Below are positions 59,946 to 64,000 of a DNA stretch of 64,000 nt, piece after piece (position 1 is the first letter of the stretch; each line of letters starts with the position of its first letter). The notes beneath the pieces were generated by a model. It was given only the letters and a program-made list of their open reading frames with translations, made no database searches and was not told the origin of the DNA. This stretch comes from Pseudolabrys sp035718275 (GTDB taxonomy: Bacteria > Pseudomonadota > Alphaproteobacteria > Rhizobiales > Xanthobacteraceae): the NCBI GenBank assembly GCA_035718275.1, contig DASTHI010000002.1, forward strand, positions 20,226-84,225, in the 5' to 3' direction. The translations under genes were made by a program, and so were the position numbers.

Positions 59946-60925
59946 GCGGACGCTATACCGCGCTTCTTATTGCGCTGCTCCTGCTGATCACGCTCCCGTA
60001 CTGGATGACCGGCGTGTACTACGTCAACGTCGCAAGCCAGATTCTTTTCTATGCGATCTTCGCGCTAGGCTTGAACGTGTTGGCTGGTTATGGCGGCCTC
60101 GTTTCGCTTGGTCACGCGGGGCTTTTCGGGGTGACAGCCTATGCAACCGGCTACATGCTGCAGCTGGGATTTAGCCATACGACGGCTATCATCTTCGCAC
60201 TCGTGACCGGCGTTGCCGCAATGGCAGTCTATGCGGCGCTTTCACTGCGCTCGACCGGCATCGGCTTCATCATGATTACACTGGCGCTTGGTGAGATCCT
60301 CTGGGGTCTCGCCTATCGCTGGATCAGCCTGACTGGCGGCGACAATGGTCTCAGCCTGAAGACCCGCCCCGAGCCGCTGGGCTTTTCCCTGGCGAATGCG
60401 GACACCTTCTATTACGCGACGCTGATCGTGTTCCTCCTCTCGCTTGCGGCGATGATGGTGTTCGTGCGTTCGCCGTTGGGGGCGGCGCTGATGGGCACCC
60501 GCGACGAACCGCGCCGCATGAACGCACTCGGCTATCACGTATGGGCGATCCGATTTTATGCCTGCCTGTTCTCGGGATTGCTGACGGCGATCTCGGCCAT
60601 TCTCTTCGTCTACTACACGCAATTCATCAGCCCGCAGACGCTCGCACTGACGGCATCGGCAGAGGTGTTGCTGATGGTGATCTCCGGAGGCGCCGGCACT
60701 CTGCTCGGCCCGATCGTTGGAGCGGCGCTGGTTGTCGTGGTCAAGACCGTGGTCAGCGGCTTCATCGAACGATGGAATTTCCTGCTCGGCGCCATCTTCG
60801 TTGCCATCGTGATCCTGATGCCGGAGGGCTTGGTGCCCGGAAGCGTGCGGCTGTGGCGGCTCGCCCGGCGACAGCGCGAACGCCGCGCAGCCCGGATGCC
60901 CGCGAAGGTGGAGGCAAAACCATGA
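59942..60925 (+). CDS. Branched-chain-type ABC transporter permease LivM (cassette 2)
   Basis: 327 residues, eight or more transmembrane helices; VLAGYGGLVSLGHAGLFGVT near residue 48, RSPLGAALMGTRDEPRRMNA (EAA-like loop) near 176 and VISGGAGTLLGPIVGAAL. Starts inside livH and ends inside livG (ATGA overlaps on both sides), so the membrane and ATPase genes are tightly coupled. C-terminal tail is Arg-rich. Confidence 0.9.
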   Translation: MSGRYTALLIALLLLITLPYWMTGVYYVNVASQILFYAIFALGLNVLAGYGGLVSLGHAGLFGVTAYATGYMLQLGFSHTTAIIFALVTGVAAMAVYAALSLRSTGIGFIMITLALGEILWGLAYRWISLTGGDNGLSLKTRPEPLGFSLANADTFYYATLIVFLLSLAAMMVFVRSPLGAALMGTRDEPRRMNALGYHVWAIRFYACLFSGLLTAISAILFVYYTQFISPQTLALTASAEVLLMVISGGAGTLLGPIVGAALVVVVKTVVSGFIERWNFLLGAIFVAIVILMPEGLVPGSVRLWRLARRQRERRAARMPAKVEAKP

Positions 60926-61659
60926 GTGCCCTCACCGTCACGAATTTATGCAAATCGTTCGGCGGCCTGCACGTGACGACCGACGTCAACCTCAATGTCG
61001 AAGCCGGCGAACGTCGGCTGATCATCGGCCCTAACGGCGCGGGTAAGACGACACTGTTCAACTTGATCACCGGCGAGCTCACTCCTGATTCGGGAACGGT
61101 CGAGTTGTTCGGGCAGGACATCACCAAGGTGCCGAGCAGGCGCCGCGCGCATCTGGGAATGGCGCGAACATACCAGATCATCACGCTGTTCACGCGCGAC
61201 ACGATCATTCACAACGTCACGCTGGCGCTGCTTGGGCTTTCGCCCGCGCGCTGGAACCCGTTGATCGATCTCAAGAGACAAGGCCATTTTGTCGAGCAGG
61301 CACAAGCCGCTCTCGACCGCATCGGACTCGGGCACATAGCAAACCGTCCGCTCCGGCAGACATCATACGGCGAGCGCCGGCGCGTGGAGATCGCCATGGC
61401 CTTGACCCAAAATCCCAAGGTGCTTCTGCTCGACGAGCCCTTTGCCGGGCTGTCGATCGACGAGCGCCGCGATGTGCACCAGCTGCTGCTCGCAATTCCG
61501 CGCGACGTGACCATCGTCATGATCGAGCACAACATGGACGTCGCATTGGAATTTGCCGAGCGCATCACGCTGCTCCATTTTGGAGAGGTGATCGTTGAAG
61601 GCAACCGCGCCGAGGTGGTTGCCGATCCGCGCACGCGGGAGGTCTATCTTGGCCACTAG
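60922..61659 (+). CDS. Branched-chain-type ABC transporter ATPase LivG (cassette 2)
   Basis: 245 residues. Walker A GPNGAGKTT, signature TSYGERRRVEIAMAL (degenerate at the first Leu-Ser), Walker B VLLLDEPFAGLS and H-loop MIEHNMDVALEFAERI. The start at 60922 overlaps the livM stop; a longer frame back to 60541 lies inside livM and is rejected. It overlaps the TTG start of livF by 11 bases. Confidence 0.92.
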   Translation: MSALTVTNLCKSFGGLHVTTDVNLNVEAGERRLIIGPNGAGKTTLFNLITGELTPDSGTVELFGQDITKVPSRRRAHLGMARTYQIITLFTRDTIIHNVTLALLGLSPARWNPLIDLKRQGHFVEQAQAALDRIGLGHIANRPLRQTSYGERRRVEIAMALTQNPKVLLLDEPFAGLSIDERRDVHQLLLAIPRDVTIVMIEHNMDVALEFAERITLLHFGEVIVEGNRAEVVADPRTREVYLGH

Positions 61660-62371
61660 CGCGCTGCAACTGAGCCATGTCGACGCCTACTATGGCGATA
61701 GCCACGTTCTCGGCGACGTGTCGTTCGAGCTGGGCGAAGCGCGCATGCTGGGGCTGCTCGGACGCAATGGCGCCGGAAAATCGACCTGCATGAACGTCAC
61801 GATGGGCCTGTTGCCGCCGCGCCGCGGCGAGGTTGCCGTTTTCGGCGAGCAGGTCGGCGGGATGTCGCCGGAAATGATTGCAGCGCGCGGTGTCGCCCTC
61901 GTTCCGCAAGGCCGCCGGATTTTCAAGAGTCTCACCGTGCGGGAAAACCTGATCGTCGCGGCGCGCAAGCCCGAGTCCGGCAGCAAACACGCGCCATGGA
62001 CGATCGACACCGTTTTCGGGATGTTTCCGCGACTGGACGAACGGCGAAATCAGATCGCTGCTCATCTTTCCGGCGGCGAACAGCAGATGCTGGCGATCGG
62101 GCGAGCCTTGATGGGAAATCCGCGCGTGTTGTTGATGGACGAGCCTTCCGAAGGACTTGCGCCACAGATTGTTGCAGAAGTCATGGCTACCATCCGCAAG
62201 CTGAAGGAAAGCGGCTTGTCCATCGTTCTAGTCGAGCAGAATCCGAAGCTCGTCTTCGATGTTGCCGATGATATTGTCATCCTTAACACCGGGCGCGTGG
62301 CTGTCGTATCCACGCCGGCAGAACTCGAGAACAACCACGTCGATTTGCGCCAGCACCTCGGAGTGTTTTGA
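61649..62371 (+). CDS. Branched-chain-type ABC transporter ATPase LivF (cassette 2)
   Basis: 240 residues from a TTG at 61649, which has GGGAGG seven bases upstream; an ATG at 61595 would add 18 residues without similarity and a 65-base overlap with livG. Walker A GRNGAGKST, PQGRRIFKSLTVRENL, signature LSGGEQQMLAIGRAL, Walker B VLLMDEPSEGLAP and VLVEQNPKLVFDVADDI are complete. Last transporter gene before the amidohydrolase. Confidence 0.9.
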   Translation: MATSALQLSHVDAYYGDSHVLGDVSFELGEARMLGLLGRNGAGKSTCMNVTMGLLPPRRGEVAVFGEQVGGMSPEMIAARGVALVPQGRRIFKSLTVRENLIVAARKPESGSKHAPWTIDTVFGMFPRLDERRNQIAAHLSGGEQQMLAIGRALMGNPRVLLMDEPSEGLAPQIVAEVMATIRKLKESGLSIVLVEQNPKLVFDVADDIVILNTGRVAVVSTPAELENNHVDLRQHLGVF

Positions 62372-62534
62372 AATCCGCCACGCTGTCTCGGGAACTTGAG
62401 TTGACATGGTCAAAAATCGATTTCATGGCTCGAGCAGCCCCAAGCCCTTATTGTTCGACCGTGTATGAACGAGGAAGCAAAGAACGTGATATCCGGCACC
62501 GGCCGCGCGTCACGGACCAACAGAGGAATGCGAA

Positions 62535-63602
62535 ATGGGTGACATCTGGAACAAATATGCGGACACGGCTGCGCGCCAGCACGGCAGGCCAGGACGTGAA
62601 CTCCGGCCAAAAAGCATCACCATCGACGCGCATACCCATATTGCCGTTCCGCGCGCGGCTGACTTCATTAAGCCGCATCTGGATGTGAGCACGATTCCGC
62701 TTGCGCATTTTTCCTCGGCGGAAACCAAAGCAGTCAACGCCAAGCAAGAAGCCGACATCCGTTCCAGCATGACGGGGTATGACGAGCGGTTTGCCATCAT
62801 GGACAAGATGGGCGTCGACATGCAGCTGGTCATGCCGCCCCCGCCGCAATTGTATCACACGGTTGCTGTCGAGTACGCCGTGCCGGCCGCGCAGATGATT
62901 AATGACGGCGTCGCCGAATTCGTCTCAAAGCATCCTGATCGCTTCATACCCACCGGCACAGTGCCGATGCAGGACGGAAACGAAGCCGCCAAGGAGCTCG
63001 AGCGCTGCATGAAAACGCTGCGTTTCAAAGGCGTCGAGATCCTCACCAATGTTGCAGGCCGGGAGTTGTCCGATCCAGCTTTTGCGCCCTTCTGGAAGAA
63101 AGCCGAGGAATTGGGTGCGTTGGTCATCATCCACCCGAATGGCTTCACCGAAGGAGCACGCCTGTCGCGGTTCTACTTCAATAACGTGATCGGCAATCCG
63201 TTCGAGACGACGCTTGCCCTCCATTACCTGATCTTCGACGGCGTTCTTGAGCGGCACCCGAAGCTGAAAATTTTTGCGATGCACGGTGGCGGCTATCTTG
63301 GAGCCTATTCCGGCCGTATCGATCACGCATGGGGCGCGCGGTCAGATTGCCACGCCGATCTGCCGAAACCGCCCACTAGCTATCTCAAGCAGGTCTATGT
63401 CGATACAGTCGTCTTCACGGCCGCGCAGCTCAAGGCGCTGGTCGATCTGTTCGGGGTGGACCATGTCATCATGGGCACCGATTATCCGTTCGACATGCTG
63501 GAGCACGATCCGATCGGTCATATCAATTCGGTGGAGAGCTTCGACGAAAGAACGCGTGCGGCACTGGCCGGGGGCAGCGCCAAGAAGCTGCTGGGGATGT
63601 AA
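62535..63602 (+). CDS. Amidohydrolase_2 / ACMSD-type metal-dependent hydrolase or decarboxylase
   Basis: 355 residues, a TIM-barrel of the PF04909 family. Metal ligands: His-x-His in TIDAHTHIAVP near residue 30, His in LVIIHPNGF near 197, a further His in FAMHGGGYLGA near 254, and Asp in IMGTDYPFDM near 312. The family contains decarboxylases (ACMSD, gamma-resorcylate) and hydrolases; this branch (opening with DIWNKYADT) is uncharacterised as far as I know. Follows livF by 163 bp with GAGGAA before the ATG, and closes the catabolic island. Confidence 0.85.
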   Translation: MGDIWNKYADTAARQHGRPGRELRPKSITIDAHTHIAVPRAADFIKPHLDVSTIPLAHFSSAETKAVNAKQEADIRSSMTGYDERFAIMDKMGVDMQLVMPPPPQLYHTVAVEYAVPAAQMINDGVAEFVSKHPDRFIPTGTVPMQDGNEAAKELERCMKTLRFKGVEILTNVAGRELSDPAFAPFWKKAEELGALVIIHPNGFTEGARLSRFYFNNVIGNPFETTLALHYLIFDGVLERHPKLKIFAMHGGGYLGAYSGRIDHAWGARSDCHADLPKPPTSYLKQVYVDTVVFTAAQLKALVDLFGVDHVIMGTDYPFDMLEHDPIGHINSVESFDERTRAALAGGSAKKLLGM

Positions 63603-64000
63603 GTTTCGGAATTCAGCATCGCGGCGCGCAGCCGGTTCGAGGCGGGCGACAAGTTGGTCGCCTTGGTCACGAGCCAGAAGCGATTTCGCCTTTAACGCGC
63701 TACGCGCCGGCCTTCTGATTCAATTGTCAAACAGCCCGCGCTCCCAGCAAGGCAAGCGCCATCGCCCGTATTGTTTGATCGCGGCCCCGGGCAGGCCGGT
63801 CTTCTCTTTCCCCTCGCAAAGCGAGGGGGATGGAGCACCGCGAGGCGCACCAACACAATCTCCGCGCTTTGGGGGCGCGGCGTGCGTCCGGTGAGACGCA
63901 CGCGCCCCGCGGCGCTCCACCTGCGGCTTTTCTGTCCCCGGCGCCGTGCTTCCCTGGCGCGTACCTCACGGGCTTTCTGACCCGCAAGTCCGGGGCGGCT
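63603..64000. repeat. Intergenic region with Bradyrhizobium-type hairpin-rich repeat
   Basis: No convincing gene is present in these 398 bp. From about 63790 on the sequence resembles a repeat I recall in intergenic DNA of bradyrhizobia, often mis-called as short proteins in several frames. It contains CCCCTCGC-AAA-GCGAGGGG (63810-63828) and GCGTGCGTC-N6-GACGCACGC (63880-63903). The segment 63603-63790 shows nothing I can identify. The repeat continues to or beyond the window edge. Confidence 0.55.

Overview
The window is GC-rich chromosomal DNA of an alphaproteobacterium, most likely of the order Hyphomicrobiales (Bradyrhizobium/Rhodopseudomonas/Pseudolabrys-like). This rests on the block rluD-rpoH-purA-serA-serC with an apparent serC leader RNA, Omp25-like outer-membrane beta-barrels, a GAAC-N7-GAAC LexA box in front of imuA-imuB-dnaE2, two branched-chain-type ABC cassettes, and REP-like palindromes typical of that group. 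Genus-level assignment is inference.

Region 1 (1-8600): the end of a receiver-like protein, a putative Na+/H+ antiporter, several small conserved or exported proteins (DUF3597, SRPBCC, DUF2231, DUF6476), tRNA-Glu(CUC), an RluD-type pseudouridine synthase and the heat-shock sigma factor RpoH. Region 2 (8700-16250, all minus strand): purA, serA and serC, the last behind a structured leader, then two outer-membrane beta-barrel proteins and glmM. Region 3 (16500-24430): an FMN-dependent 2-hydroxyacid oxidase (lldD), a cyanate module (nitrate/cyanate-type ABC transporter plus cyanase), a DUF3422 membrane protein and an alpha/beta-hydrolase-OsmC fusion.

Region 4 (24580-30552) is an SOS mutasome operon: LexA box, imuA, imuB, dnaE2. 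The dnaE2 gene carries two in-frame palindromic insertions that would be translated. aroE and a DUF5666-like exported protein follow on the minus strand.

Region 5 (32274-63602) is a 31-kb catabolic island. It holds three 2-hydroxyacid or hydroxyisobutyrate-type dehydrogenase groups, a CoxMSL-type molybdenum hydroxylase, an exported isochorismatase-like protein lacking the catalytic Cys, a cyclase-family hydrolase, a HisD paralogue, an SDR, a CocE/NonD hydrolase, a Gfo/Idh/MocA oxidoreductase, a zeta-type GST and an ACMSD-type amidohydrolase. Two complete LivHMKGF-type ABC importers sit at its right end, each with a strong hairpin after the binding-protein gene. In its centre is a LysR-type regulator with a T-N11-A palindrome, divergent from a minus-strand set encoding an M24 (creatinase/aminopeptidase P fold) protein, a minimal PEP-synthase-like protein (ATP-grasp plus swivelling His domain only), a 2-hydroxyacid dehydrogenase and a binding protein without a signal peptide. 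I do not recognise this combination as a described pathway; it is the best candidate here for an uncharacterised system.

The last 400 bp (63603-64000) hold no convincing gene, but a hairpin-rich repeat that I recognise from intergenic DNA of related genomes. I saw no insertion sequence, prophage, CRISPR array or rRNA.
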